Positions 39,930 through 51,372 of a stretch of 64,000 bases of DNA are shown here, in pieces. Within the stretch, counting starts at the first letter, position 1, and each line of letters begins with the position of its first letter. Location: the NCBI RefSeq assembly GCF_905163445.1, contig NC_053191.1, positions 12,648,001 to 12,712,000 on the forward strand, written 5' to 3'. The stretch comes from Pararge aegeria (taxonomy: Eukaryota > Arthropoda > Insecta > Lepidoptera > Nymphalidae). The notes under the pieces are model-generated. The model was not told the origin of the DNA and ran no database searches. It saw only the letters and a program-made list of their open reading frames with translations. Made by a program: the position numbers and the translations under genes.

Positions 39930-40331
39930 ATTTCTACTTATTGCTTTTTATGTTTAACATGCTTCTTTCAGCATAGTATATGCTGGCAAGTTTCGAGTTT
40001 TCTAGATTTTTCTTCATGTGAGCTCCCAAGTATTTCTCACATTCTTATCCGCAAATAAGGCGCTTCCATTTAATACAATACCACTTGACGGAGCATCCTC
40101 ACCGATCCTGTTTTTCAGCTTTTGCAACGAAGACACGGACAAACCACTCGTTCATTGGTTCCAATATTTATGTAGTGATGTGCAAATAAGGAGTATAAAT
40201 AAATAAGTCAAGTCCTTTAAGAAGAGGAAATTTCAAGACTCTGATTAAAATATTTAGGTCTAATTTTAGTTCATTTGTCCTTTATTATGTCAGACACGTG
40301 AACGCGATATTACGCTGGTACTGTTTCTATG

Positions 40332-40575
40332 AAGCGGTTATGTCTTAGTGGTTAGGAGTTCTCCTTTCAGAGGGCCGCAATGTATCCTCGGCGGAAGCCT
40401 CCAACACTTCTAAGCCATGTGTGTTTTAAGAATTTAGGGAACCCATATCTCGAAATCTAAGAGTTCTCCATAATGTTTACAATGTGTAAAGTCCACCTAC
40501 TTTGCCAGCGCGGTGGACTACGGCCTTAACCCTTCTCATTCTCGGAAGAGACCTGTGCCCTGAAGTGGGTCGCTA
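40332..40575 (+). mobile_element. SINE B, diverged
   Basis: AGCGGTTATGTCTTAGTGGT, TAAGAGTTCTCCATAATG, TTTGCCAGCGCGGTGGACTA, CGGCCTTAACCCTTCTCAT and CTGTGCCCTGAAGTGGGTCG. The middle is shortened. Confidence 0.75.
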
Positions 40576-40593
40576 ATTGGTTGTTAAAGAGTT

Positions 40594-40640
40594 GATGGAC
40601 TACATTCGTTAACTTAAAACTAAAGTTACGAATCGGAGAT
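40594..40640 (-). repeat. Short piece of LINE 3' family seen at 59506
   Basis: ACTACATTCGTTAACTTAAA then ACTAAAGTTACGAA, matching the block at 59606-59640. Confidence 0.4.
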
Positions 40641-41849
40641 CACATATCAAAGAAACAACCTGTGTTAACATTTTCGTAAGTAGACTGGGTTGTAAGGGAG
40701 TTTTGGTACAAGACGACCTTCAATTGTTGGCGACTTGTTCAATATTTACATCGTTGATAGGTGTTTACTATCTTTATTACACAGAACAGGTTTATCGAGT
40801 GTTTTCATTTCGGGGCCTTCACCTTTCTTCGGCCGGTGTCCGTTCTCCCCATAATAATTAAAATTTCGCCGGCTTTCGGCCCTGGGGGCTAGGCCGCTGC
40901 CTTCGCGTACCGAATACGGGTGACCTTCTGCATTTCGTATCATTATTTCATATTAATGAATCCAATGAGTGGCGTGCCGCGTCGCTTGCAATTGCATAAC
41001 TTCGCAATGGTAACATTTTAATCGGAGACTGTTTATGTGTACCAACTTATAAGTATACCTTTGACTTTTTTAATAACGGCTTGCATAGGCAGCCTCTTTT
41101 ATAATAATATATTTGCAGGTCTAAAGTATCTTCAGGCAACATTTAAGATATTTTGTGGTTATTTTAGACATTCCTAAAAAGGATTCTTCGAAAAATGTTT
41201 TTTGTTCAATGTCAAAACCCGAAAGACTTTAATAGTTAAACAAACTTTATGAAAGATTTGTACTACTTTGACTAAATAATCAACATTTATTTAAATCGAT
41301 TTGTTCAGCTGATTTATGTTGCCATTAAAAATATTTTCACTACAATGGATGATGGGAGCAATGGTGGATAACGCCGCCGCACCGCGTCGCTTGCATTTGC
41401 TCTATCTAGGTGTATCTAAATACACCGAATTTATTTCATTTTTGAACTAATGCTTCTTTTGACGTCTCATGAAAATTAAATATCTCCAAAGGCGGAATTA
41501 AATATCTCCAACCAAGCAGTTGTAGGACGTATATTCGCAAAACGCGGGACCGCGTACCGGTTGAAGATAATAAAGCTCTAGAAATAGGCTATTAGATTAA
41601 AAAAAAATTTCAGTGTCGACTTTATCCTGCGTCCCGTTAAAATTAGCACGTGTTCAGAGCTTAAAAAAGCCAGTCTGCATGAAAACAGCTTGGTGCATCC
41701 AAGTTCTATAACCCTCTTTATGGGACATTAATAGACTAAAGATGATGATAATTTCTTAAAAGTGATTTTACTAAACGAGAGTAGACGACGCGACGGGTAG
41801 TACCAAACAAGATCTAACTATTTATTAAGTCAATTAAAGCTCATCTGGC
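40641..41849. other. Intergenic sequence with a GC-rich patch
   Basis: The patch at about 40810-40925 (GGCCTTCACCTTTCTTCGG, GCCGGCTTTCGGCCCTGGG) stands out from AT-rich surroundings and may be a transposon fragment. No gene recognised. Confidence 0.3.
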
Positions 41850-42146
41850 TTTGAAGCAGTGGGTAGGACTTCGTCTTCACTTTCGGGGGGCACTTCACAT
41901 CTAACTTTTATAAGTTATGTGAGTTCTAAGCACTTAAAATATCACTTGCTTCAGCGCTGAAGGAAAACATCGTGAGAAAACCTGCATGCTTGAGAGTTCT
42001 TCATTATGTTCTAAAAGACGTGCGTCAACCAATCCGCACTGGGCCAGCGTGGTGGACTACGGCCTTAACCCTTCTCATTGTGGGAGGAGACCCGTGCCCT
42101 GTAGTGGGCCGGTAATGATCTGATATGATGATGATGATGATGATGA
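41850..42146 (+). mobile_element. SINE B
   Basis: GCAGTGGGTAGGACTTCGTC, ACTTTCGGGGGGCAC (B-box region deleted), AAATATCACTTGCTTCAGCG, TGGGCCAGCGTGGTGGACTA, GAGACCCGTGCCCTGTAGTG and a (GATGAT)n tail. Confidence 0.88.
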
Positions 42147-42159
42147 AAGTTCATCTCGA

Positions 42160-42400
42160 TCCCCACGACCAAGAAGATGGCTCACCGGTAAGTGGAAAAC
42201 CGTCGCCTATAAACAGCGCAACATTTCGCAGGATGCAAGGATCACCTCCTACAAAATAGGTACCGCATTGTGCCCATCAACCTGAGCCGTAGGTGTCAAA
42301 CCTCATGTGCCTGTAATTACAGCGGCAAACAAGCCGTTCAGACCGGTCTGCTGCTTGGCGGCAGAATAAGTATGGCGATAGTACTACCCCAGAATTGCCA
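42160..42400 (+). repeat. Interspersed repeat I, second copy
   Basis: AAGATGGCTCACCGGTAAGT, CCGTCGCCTATAAACAGCGC, GTAGGTGTCAAACCTCATG, CCGTTCAGACCGGTCTGC and GCGGCAGAATAAGTATGGCG. Longer than the copy at 24165; a third piece is at 47590-47695. Confidence 0.55.
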
Positions 42401-43786
42401 CAAAATGCAAACTACTTCTAATAAAAAGGTTCTAATAAAGCGCTTCTAAGGTCTACAGGATGGTCTATATCATCTAGATAAGGTTGCAGATTCTTACGAT
42501 GCCTCGCGGCTAAGATCAAACAGTTCCTGAGCACAGTCTCCGTTTATCTTGTAGAACTGACATATATTCCGAAAGTTCTTTCTCACTTCTTGTAGGAAAT
42601 TGATAGTGTTTGCATACCAAGTAGGAATCATTTTTAAGGTATTATATTATGTGTACATAAATCATAGTATATATATTTTTTTTATTTTATTAATAAACCA
42701 ACGAAAAATTTATTTTTCTAGGGAAATATTAATAACGATTAAATATATTGATTTTAATTTAATATATAATATATATACGTATTAGGTTTAATTTATTTTT
42801 TATTTCTAATATTATGGCCGAAGTTTAACAGATACCAGGTATTATATTCAAAAATACATTTTTAAATTTTTATCGCTGAACGCGTTTTAGCGAAGCGGTT
42901 TTTGTATTTTTTTTATAAATAGTTTAAAAATAATAAATTAGGCAGAAAATAAAAATATAAATTTAATAAATAAATAAAACTCACCTGAATTTATAGCACT
43001 TAATATGAATAAAAAAGAATATTTAATTTAACAGATTAATATTTTTCTAGTTCACAAAAAAATATTGTACGAATTAAGCAAAAACTGAACTTAAAGCGAT
43101 TGTTTTTAAGATTATTCGAAACGTTGCTTTTGACGTTTATTTATAATTAGGTTATGGTTTTGTTTACAAACAAATCCACGTCTGTCACCCACGGAAGCTG
43201 AAACCAAACTGACCATTTCTTCCGCATTTCCTACATATTTAGCTCCGAAAGGAAAACCGCGCTTCTTGAGGCTGCGCGTGCGCACGCAATTAGCATTTAA
43301 TAAATTAATACTAGGAGGTGGGTTGGTATATGATTTTCAGCAGTAACAATTAATTTTAACCACATGTTATTAGTGAAAATTGAATTAAATAGTATTGAAT
43401 GATTACCGCCAGTCGATTGCCTTGTCATTTATGACCTCCGGTAATACAATAACTTTCCAATTTTGATATACGCACGATGCCGAACATAGGTATTTTGTAG
43501 GGTCTATTTCCACACCTTATCATCTCGTACCGTGTCTATCTGATAGCTTTATGCGACTCACTAAAGGGTGTGGTATGATCGGATTCCATTTCAGTACGCT
43601 ACGTTATAATAGCCAATTTTTTTTAAGTATGCAATTTTTTATGTCGTCAAGTTTGTATAAATTACATACTATCAATATTTTATTAAAGTGTTTTTATCTG
43701 TGCTATTTTTTTTAATCTGTACTAGGTGAATATGTCGTTATAAATTAAGTAGTGACGAAAAAAATTATACCCATTTTATTATTTCT
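42401..43786. other. AT-rich intergenic sequence, nothing recognised
   Basis: Very AT-rich at 42640-43060. A GC-richer segment at 43240-43300 is unassigned. Confidence 0.35.
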
Positions 43787-44160
43787 TCTTCTTAGGGTGC
43801 CGTCTCATTACGAAGGTTGGCAATTACTAGGGCTATCTATACTTTGGACACCGCTGCTAAATAACGATTTGGTGCTCTTTCCAAATCATTGTCGTAGATT
43901 TTTGTGCTATGATATTCGGCTAGGCCTTCTTCGTGTATGCTGATAAGCTGAAGAACTTTTTGGTGTTCCGCATCACATGGAACCTTACCCATTCATACAG
44001 TGCTTAGCTATTCCGTACACGATCTGTCTATGATATTCTTATCATACGTCTGTACACACACATCTCGAACGCTTGGAGTTTCCTGGGCAGGATCTCTGTT
44101 AGAGTCCAAGCTTCTACGCCGTATAGGAGTACAGAGAATATAGCACCGCGCTATGCGTGT
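43787..44160 (-). mobile_element. LINE fragment, reverse transcriptase ORF
   Basis: The minus strand translates in pieces as LLYGVEAWTLTE, KLQAFEMCVYRRMIRIS, MGKVPCDAEHQKVLQLIS and NRYLAAVSK-like text, with frameshifts. The YGxExWTLT and AFExWxYRRM signatures are typical of LINE reverse transcriptase C-terminal regions. Decayed copy of a family distinct from the one at 1368. Confidence 0.7.
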
Positions 44161-44294
44161 TTGACGTATTTTTTTTAACTAATCTCAAAATTTTATTATA
44201 TAACTAATAAAAACATTCTTCGATAAGAAGTAACTTTGCATTATTTTCTATCGAGATAATTTTACTGAATCGTGTTAAACGGGTAACCAATATC

Positions 44295-44341
44295 ACTGGT
44301 ACTATAACTGAAAACCCCCTGTTTTCAGTTATAGTACTAGT
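44295..44341. repeat. Inverted repeat, 17 bp perfect core
   Basis: Arms 44299-44315 and 44321-44337 around CCCCT, extending to 21 pairs with one mismatch. The arm begins GTACTATAACTG. Confidence 0.8.
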
Positions 44342-44587
44342 CATAAGTTAGGAACAACGTGGATCATGCCTCCGAGAGCACGTGAGGCTGTTGCCTAACA
44401 AGTAATAATATAGAATAATCGTTACATGCCCGCCAACCCGCATTGGAGCAGCGTGGTAAGTCTATGCTCCTATGAGAGAGGAGGTCACTCGAGTGAGTTC
44501 ATTCCTCATGAATAAAACTTGATAATGTTTTAGCCTATCATAAATTTATTTGCCTTGCACTGTTACTTGGCTATTTTTAACTAGGTA

Positions 44588-45150
44588 CTAGCTGTTAACA
44601 GCAACTCCATCTGGGTTATTTTGGATTTTTTTTAAACGTTTGATTCCCGGCATAAAAATTATGCTTTGTTCATCTCTAGGATGCAAAATGAAGACGTATA
44701 GATTATTGCAACATGAACTATACAAAATTTCACCAAGATCGGTTTAGCAAACTATTACCCGCCCACTGCAGAACACGGGTATTCCCTCAGATTTAGGCCT
44801 TAGTTCACCACGATACATGGCCAAGTACGAATTGTTAGATTTTACACGTCATTGAGAATTGTGGAGAGCTGTCAGGCATTTCATCACTATGTTATCCTTC
44901 AGCGTTAAAGCAAATCCTGCAAGTAACTCTGATAAGTTGGAGGTGTGTGCCAGAGATCGAAAGGTTTCCTACAAAACGGAGGCTTAATTCTTGACCACTA
45001 GGCTATCACACTTCCCACAGGACTATATGCATATCTATGTGAAAAATGGCATTTATAAACCCTATTTCCGGGATAAAAAGTAATATCTGTCCATCTCTAG
45101 GATCAAAGTTATACAACGTGTAAATGAAAACCGATATAATACCTCGGAGG
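44588..45150 (-). mobile_element. Helitron-like family C element interrupted by SINE B
   Basis: CTAG end at 44588 (CTAGCTGTTAACAGCAACTC), then CATCTCTAGGATGCAAAATG-type body. The SINE B copy occupies 44757-44995. Related body text (CCGGGATAAAAAGTAATATC) appears again after it. Boundaries on the right are uncertain. Confidence 0.45.
44757..44995 (-). mobile_element. SINE B, diverged
   Basis: ACCCGCCCACTGCAGAACAC, GGTATTCCCTCAGATTTAGG, CCTTCAGCGTTAAAGCAAAT, AAGTTGGAGGTGTGTGCCAG and GACCACTAGGCTATCACACT, the SINE B order in reverse. Confidence 0.65.
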
Positions 45151-45498
45151 CTTTAGAGGTACATTATTTACTGTCTCTGAAACTTATATGTGGAACCGAA
45201 ACGCTAATAGTTTTTCAGTAAACCACTGCCGAAGTTTTTACTGAAAAAAAATAAGATACAGCCCTAATATCACAAACAAAAGTAAAATCTAGTGATTCCT
45301 GTCACTTCTTTGGTTGTTGGTACTAAACACGTGTCGGTCTTTTATCTACCATAGGGATGTCATAAGTAAACACTTTGAACAAATAAATATGCTTCTTTTG
45401 ATTTAATATTTTTACAGGGTGATTCCTTATGAAACCTACTTACGCATCCTTCAACAATGTTTCGTAATTCAATTACTCGTTGTATATGTCTAATACAT

Positions 45499-45700
45499 GA
45501 CGGCCGATTAGCGCAGCAGGCAGCTACCCAGCTTTCTGAGTCCAAGGCAGCAAGCATGAATGTTTTTCAGTGTCTGGGTGTTTATATGTATATTATAAGT
45601 ATTAATGTATATTATTCATAAAAAATATTCATCTTAGTACCCATAACACAAGCTACGCTTACTTTGGGGCTAGATGGCAATGTGTGTATTGTCGTAGTAT
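45499..45700 (+). mobile_element. SINE A lacking its B-box
   Basis: GACGGCCGATTAGCGCAGCA head, then GAGTCCAAGGCAGCAAGCAT: about 40 bases with the B-box and the following GGAAAATGTTTGTG are deleted. The rest (CAGTGTCTGGGTGTTTATAT, GCTACGCTTACTTTGGGGCT, TTGTCGTAGTAT) is intact. It abuts the element at 45701. Confidence 0.82.
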
Positions 45701-46275
45701 TGCACGACTCATGATGCGAAGCATCAGAGAGTACTTTACGATCGAAAAATTTTTTTCGCCTCATTTCGGCGGCTATTTTTATTACTATAGCCTTGTTAGT
45801 TCACGGAATCAAGATATTTTGCATACTATTGTCGAGATAATATAATGGAGATTAATTCCATACTTTTAAAAAATTGATTTACTGCAATAGAATTGGAAAA
45901 AAACACCAAAATAGGTCAAAAAAAATTCCTGTCCGTCATGTGTGAAACCCGAAAATACTCTAACTTGTGAAAAAATCCATTTTTTGAGTTAAATTAAAAA
46001 AAAAAAAAATTCTAATCGACGATTGTAGGTCACTGAATGCGAATGATTAATTAATTCCGTGTAGTTTAATTGCAATTAATAAAAAACGAAAACTGCAAGA
46101 CTGTATATCTATATATATCCATGTAAAATTAACATGGATGGTGATATATCTATATCTATAGATATTATGTACATTTTATTCCACCAGGGGCGCCTTTGCA
46201 TCACTTTCCTAGTACAGCTGTTTTAAATTTTTTTTTTCAATATTTGATAATTAAATGAGCATTATGAGTCGTGCA
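45701..46275. mobile_element. Inverted-repeat element M (MITE-like)
   Basis: Left end TGCACGACTCATGATGC (45701-45717), right end its complement with one mismatch (46259-46275). 575 bases, AT-rich, no coding capacity. A second short palindrome (TGATGCGAAGCATCA) lies at the left end, and an ATCCATGT/ACATGGAT stem lies near 46120. Confidence 0.6.
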
Positions 46276-47014
46276 CTTTTGGATTTTCCAATTTTTATTT
46301 ATGATTTACTTATTTATTTCATCAAGATTAATGACAAACATCGGTAATATACAAAAGTTGCGTCGAGCCTGGCGTTTCTCCTGCAACGCTGTCTGATCGC
46401 TTTACTACTAAGCTACGGTTCTCAAACCCGCGACGCCCAATTTAAAGCGCTGTCAACCCTCAAATTTGAGGGGTTTGCGCGCTCTTCATCCCCTCGCGTC
46501 TTACAACTAACTTGTCTTACTTAGTAGTCGCATCTGTCGCGGTAGCGAGCACTCGATGGGAACATCGTACGTAATAATATTTATTTTAGCTGTCTTCATA
46601 TTTATTTGCATTAAAAGTTGTAGTAAAAAATTTGATATTTCCTCCAAGTGTAGATAAAAAAACTTTAATAAAAATTGTTATAAAGTTAATAATAGGTAAC
46701 GAATAAATAAACAAACACATTCTCGAATTTATTATATTAGTATGGAAGTAAGTATATATCGACCGCACTTTGGAGGTCGAAATGCAAGCTTTCATCATTC
46801 TTACACCAGTGCTCAGCTGGTCACTGACACCACTTTTGCTAAAGGTTGTTTATGTGATAAGTACCATTTATGATTTTTATTTATAGGGAGAGAAAAGAGA
46901 ATCATACGTTTGAATTAGTCAGAGACCATAGTCAATATGTGTTAAAGACAATCTTTATTATTAATATTTTATCATAGACCTTAAGGCAAAGGATCTTAAT
47001 AATACTTCCTAACA
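46276..47014. other. Intergenic sequence with possible tRNA-like relic
   Basis: At 46370-46480 the minus strand shows GTAGCTTAGTAGTAAAGCGA and CCAGGCTCGACGC, an A-box and a weak B-box. It is too degenerate for a tRNA gene. The rest is unassigned. Confidence 0.3.
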
Positions 47015-47300
47015 TAGCGGTCTCCTACGTCTTCGTTCACTTACAACACTTACAGGTCCCGGGTTTGATTCCCTGCAGGGACAGTTTGGGAATTAATAGT
47101 TTCTGAACTTTCTTTGGCCTGGGATGGTGGGAGGCTTCGGCCGTAGCTAGTTACCACCCTACAGACAAAGACGTTGTTTTACGCGATGTAGCGTTCTGGA
47201 ACGATGACCCGTATTACAGGTAAGGGTTTAATATAATTGCCAAATCACCTAACAGGTTAGCCCGTTATCATCTTACAATTAGCTAAGCGAGAGGCGTGAT
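47015..47300 (+). mobile_element. SINE D, nearly full length
   Basis: CAGGTCCCGGGTTTGATTCC (B-box), TTAATAGTTTCTGAACTTTC, GGGAGGCTTCGGCCGTAGCT, ACAGACAAAGACG, ACCTAACAGGTTAGCCCGTT. Confidence 0.8.
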
Positions 47301-47589
47301 GTTTTTTAATGGTCTTTTTATTGGTTAAAAAATGGTTAAAATCCGTCGAATAGTTTCGGAACCTATTTGGGGTACAAAGAAACAAACAATATAATAACAA
47401 TGTAGTATAGATAATAGCATTGAGTAGTACAGTATAAAGCAAGAAAAACGGTAGTTCAGAAGAAAAATATAAGCAAAAAAACGAAACAGAAAAAGGCGTT
47501 AGATGTTAGAGCTTATAGTTTTGATAAGAGTAATCAGTTTGTTTGCATATTAAAAACTCGCAGTTTAAATTATCTTTTTTTAGTTATAA

Positions 47590-47695
47590 TAATTGAAGGA
47601 CCAAGCAAATGGCCCACCTGATCGTAAGTGGATAACCATCGCCTATGAACAGAGCTTGGCAGCAGAAATTAGTAAGATTGTATTAGGTACCTTGA
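47590..47695 (+). repeat. Interspersed repeat I, fragment
   Basis: CAAATGGCCCACCTGATCGT, AAGTGGATAACCATCGCCTA and TGAACAGAGC, matching 42160-42230. A 36-base SINE A tail piece follows at about 47702. Confidence 0.5.
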
Positions 47696-47739
47696 TCATT
47701 GGTAAATAAATAAATATACAACGACAATACAAACATCGC

Positions 47740-48177
47740 ATGCACAATACTGCAAGTATTTTATTACTTACTATGTTTATTTTTGCGTCTAATATACAAA
47801 TTATTGCAGTCACATTTTCTCTTAAATTTAGATATATTTTTGTGAACATACATTAAATTTTCAAATATGTATTGACTAAAAACTGTCATTATCTTAACAT
47901 CTTTAAATTATCCTAGACTGTTTATATTTTCAGCGGCAAATAATACCACAGCTTGACATTGCCCTGGTGCCTATGTGAGGACGTCACAAGATTTATAATA
48001 CAAAATCTAATTCCACATTCATTCATTTAAAGTAGGCTTACTCTGTAACTCATATACAGGACCTAATCTATAAGCACTTTCGAAACGACACGCCGGCCTG
48101 TTTGTACTGACACACACCTACCTCAGGGGGCAGTTCGGCAGGGGGACTCCTAATTAAATAAAATATAATATTAAATA
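47740..48177. other. Intergenic sequence with a LINE 3' scrap
   Basis: CCTAATCTATAAGCACTTTC at about 48062 is a short minus-strand piece of the 61596 LINE 3' UTR. Nothing else recognised. Confidence 0.3.
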
Positions 48178-48256
48178 AGTATTAAAAAATAATAATATTA
48201 ATATTAATATAATATTATTACTATTATTAATATAATATTATTATTATTATTATTAC
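48178..48256. repeat. (AAT/ATT)n low-complexity tract
   Basis: AT-only trinucleotide-like repeat ending in about seven ATT units. Confidence 0.8.
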
Positions 48257-48332
48257 TCAATATTTTAAGTTATGAGAAGTATACGCTACCAACATATCTA
48301 TTTGTAGAAATATATAAGAGTCGTTAAGCGCT

Positions 48333-48520
48333 CTCTGGTGAGAGGCTTTGGCCGTGGCTAGTTACCGACAAAACCGTGTCGCCTATCGATTAAGCGTTCC
48401 GGTACGCTGCCGCGTAAATACCGACTAGGGATATGGGTTTGATTTAACTGCCATACCCCTGAAAGGTTTGCCCACTACCATTCTAGACTACTTCACCTCT
48501 TACCATCTAACTAAGCCGGC
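48333..48520 (+). mobile_element. SINE D, head missing
   Basis: TGGTGAGAGGCTTTGGCCGT, GTTACCGACAAAACCGTGTC, ACCGACTAGGGATATGGGTT, CCCCTGAAAGGTTTGCCC. Confidence 0.75.
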
Positions 48521-49078
48521 AAGAAATTCAGCAGTACTTATTTTCCAATATCTCAATGTTTTGAGAGCTCATTTTTCTCATATAGGGTGCAACCCCATCG
48601 TATACCCCATAGATAGTTTCTTCTTTTATAAATCAAATAACACTCTTAAATATCAATGAAAATTTATGAGTGTAATTTTTCTTGTCTGGTTTCTTTTTAT
48701 ACTTCCTAAATCCGTCCAGCTCGCGCTGAACACAAATTACCTACTTTTTTTCAAGGCTAAAAACCCAGAACCTTGCCGCAAGTAAAAAAAAAAAAGGTTT
48801 TTGTACCCATCAAAATTAATTTGAGTTAAACAATGGCCGACATCATATATTATAGATAAAAAAATGATTATTAATTGAGAGACTGACTTCGCGCACAAAT
48901 CTTGTTTCATTTGGATAAAATCACTCTCATACTCTCTAATTTTTATAACGAGTCAAAAGAAATAATTCCAGTATTTATTATTTAAAAAAATAATTCTGTT
49001 AATAAAAAACTTGGGGAAACGAATGAATAATTTTGAACACACTGTTCAAATATCAAACATCTGTAATCAAATCAAAAC
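48521..49078. other. Intergenic sequence, nothing recognised
   Basis: No coding or repeat assignment. Confidence 0.35.
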
Positions 49079-49514
49079 GCTGTTGTCCGCGACTTCGTCT
49101 GCGTTTGATTTTGTTTTTGATGTGGCATTAAATTTAGTTGTTTATCTAAAAAAAATTAAAGTATTCAGTATCGCTAAGCCTTAAGGTTAAGCAGGGTTTG
49201 CTGCTGTTCGCTAAAAAGTTCTGTCCTCTGTTTCAACCACAGTTTGGGCAAAATTAAACACATATTATAAACTCTATAGCACAAACATAATTATTTAAAT
49301 CGGTTATAATTTGTCGGATTTATGGTGTAAAATCGTCAAACACTCATCCCCTGTCCCAAATGACCCGAGCTTAATGTCGAGATAAAAACTATTCTATATT
49401 ACTTCTAGCACTTCCAAGAATATGTGTACAAAGTTTCATGAGGATCGGTTAAGTAGTTTTTGCGTGAAAGCGTAACAAACAAACTTACATTGACATTTAT
49501 AATATTAGTAGGGA
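49079..49514 (-). mobile_element. Helitron-like family C element
   Basis: The minus strand starts TCCCTACTAATATTATAAAT and ends GCAGACGAAGTCGCGGACAA; the CTAG is eroded. Shares a long body with 50314-50582 (CACGCAAAAACTACTTAACC, ATCCTCATGAAACTTTGTAC). Confidence 0.65.
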
Positions 49515-49564
49515 TAGGGATTGACCCAACTTGAATAATGGCAATTCACTTCAATAAATAACGT

Positions 49565-49860
49565 TATCATCATATCAACCCATTACCGGCCCACTACAGG
49601 GCACGGGTCTCCTCCCACAATTAGAAGGGGTTAAGGCGGAGGGGTTGGTGGACTCTACACACCTCTGAGAACATTTTGGAACTCTAAAACATGCAGATTT
49701 CCTCACGTTGTCATGCAGGTTCCTTCACAGTTAAAGCAAGTGATATTTTAATTACTTAAAACGCACATAACTTTAAAAAGTTTGAGGTGCGCGCTGATAC
49801 TCGAACTCGGCCTCCCGAAAGTGAAGTCAAGCTTCACCCACTGCGCTATCACCGCTTCCA
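49565..49860 (-). mobile_element. SINE B
   Basis: CAACCCATTACCGGCCCACT, GGTCTCCTCCCACAATTAGA, GCAGATTTCCTCACG, TCGAACTCGGCCTCCCGAAA and CACTGCGCTATCACCGCTTC. Confidence 0.9.
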
Positions 49861-50313
49861 ATTAATAACTTCGTTTATCGATATAAAATATAAAAGAGAT
49901 ACAATTTGAAATAAAAAATGTTTCGTTAAATTAAATATAACCAGATAAAATTAAAAATGTATTGACAAAATGTGAGCACATGTTTCCCAGCCCACCTTTT
50001 GTAAAATGGCACATACAATACAATAGAGTAATTTATAGACAAAACATATATGTTTTGTAAACCATATGTTAAATAATATCGTAGGTACATACTAACTTGC
50101 ATTTAAATCGATTGTAAGTACATATAATTACTTATTAATGATGTTCAGTGCGAAGGTTGGTATTATTTTACATTCGCATTTTAATGTTAGGTTAAGTTTC
50201 ACCTGCAAGCAACACTTGGCAAAACTGCATAATTAAATAAAATGACACTTGAAAGCGTCACTTGATTCGATTATGCATACTCTAATGTTTGCCAAATATC
50301 GAATTATTAAATA

Positions 50314-50582
50314 CTAGCGGTTGCCCGCGACTTCGTCTGCGTTTGATTTTGATGTATTTTTGTATTGTAATTATTTAAATCGCTTATAATTTGTAGGAGT
50401 TATGGTGTAAAATCGTCAAACACTCATCCCCTTTCCCAAAAGAACCGAGCTTAATGTCGGGATTGAAAGTATCCCATATTACTTCTAACACTTCCAAGAT
50501 TATGTGTACAAAGTATCATGAGGATCGGTTAAGTAGTTTTTGCGTGAAAGCGTAACAAACAAACTTACATTGACATTTATAT
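50314..50582 (-). mobile_element. Helitron-like family C element, 5' end lost
   Basis: CTAG end at 50314 (CTAGCGGTTGCCCGCGACTT). The body runs to GACATTTATA, where SINE B begins; the TCCCTACTAATATT start is missing. Confidence 0.65.
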
Positions 50583-50817
50583 TCGCTTAGTGAGTAAGGA
50601 GTCGGCTTTCGTGGAGACCGAGCTCGAGCCCCGACACACACCACTGTTATGTAGGTTTTTTAATTTAAATATATCTTGCTTTAAAAGGTGAAGATAAAAA
50701 CTTGGTGATGAGACCTGCATGCCTGAGAGTTCTCCATAATGTTCTCAACGGCGTGTGAAGTCTACAATTACGCACTAGGCCCGCGCGCTTCTGACTCTGA
50801 CACTCGTTCCCTGAAGT

Positions 50818-51372
50818 CAGTGTAGGGTTGCCAGACGGTCGGGAATTGGCGGGATTCTCCCGAATTTTTGTATGTCCTCCCGACTATATAAGCAAATAAT
50901 TTCCCGAAAAACACGTTCGATAATTTTGAGTTCACATTTTCGTCAAACGAAACTTGCAAACAACACACAAAAAAATGACAAATACTTATATGGCAAGAAC
51001 AAAAACAATAAACATGCTCATTCGGTTCTTATCTTATGTGTCACAAATACCTAGTATGTTTTTTTTCTTATATCTACAGTGCAATGCAAAAATATGTTTG
51101 TTTACTTAATATATTATGTATAATTAAATTTAGTTAAATTAAATTTCGCTCCAAGATCGTTTTTCGTGCTGGTGTTTATTAATATTATTAACTTATTTTT
51201 TTATTTCTCCCGACCAAAGCCCTAAAATCCCGAAAAATCGGTTATTGATCCCGATAACAGGAAGAATCGATCTGGCAACCCTGAGTCAGTGGCGTGCATT
51301 GAGGGTATGCGCAGGGTATGCAGATGATATAAAATAAAGAAAATCTGGGCATTCCCTCGGTGCACGCCACTG
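50818..51372. mobile_element. Tiny hAT-type MITE, itself interrupted
   Basis: Ends CAGTGGCGTGCA and TGCACGCCACTG (51361-51372), with near-complementarity reaching about 27 bases inwards. The 8-base flanks CCTGAAGT (50810-50817) and CCTGTAGT (51373-51380) are a target duplication with one mismatch. Without the inner insertion the element is about 86 bases. Its first five bases (CAGTG, 50818-50822) are separated from the rest by the second MITE. Confidence 0.8.
50823..51283. mobile_element. Second hAT-type MITE, inserted in the first
   Basis: Ends TAGGGTTGCCAGA and TCTGGCAACCCTG (12 bp complementary), flanked by perfect 8-base duplications AGTCAGTG (50815-50822 and 51284-51291). CGGGATTCTCCCGAA and CCCGAAAAATCGG near the ends may be transposase-binding repeats. 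461 bases, no transposase. Confidence 0.85.
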
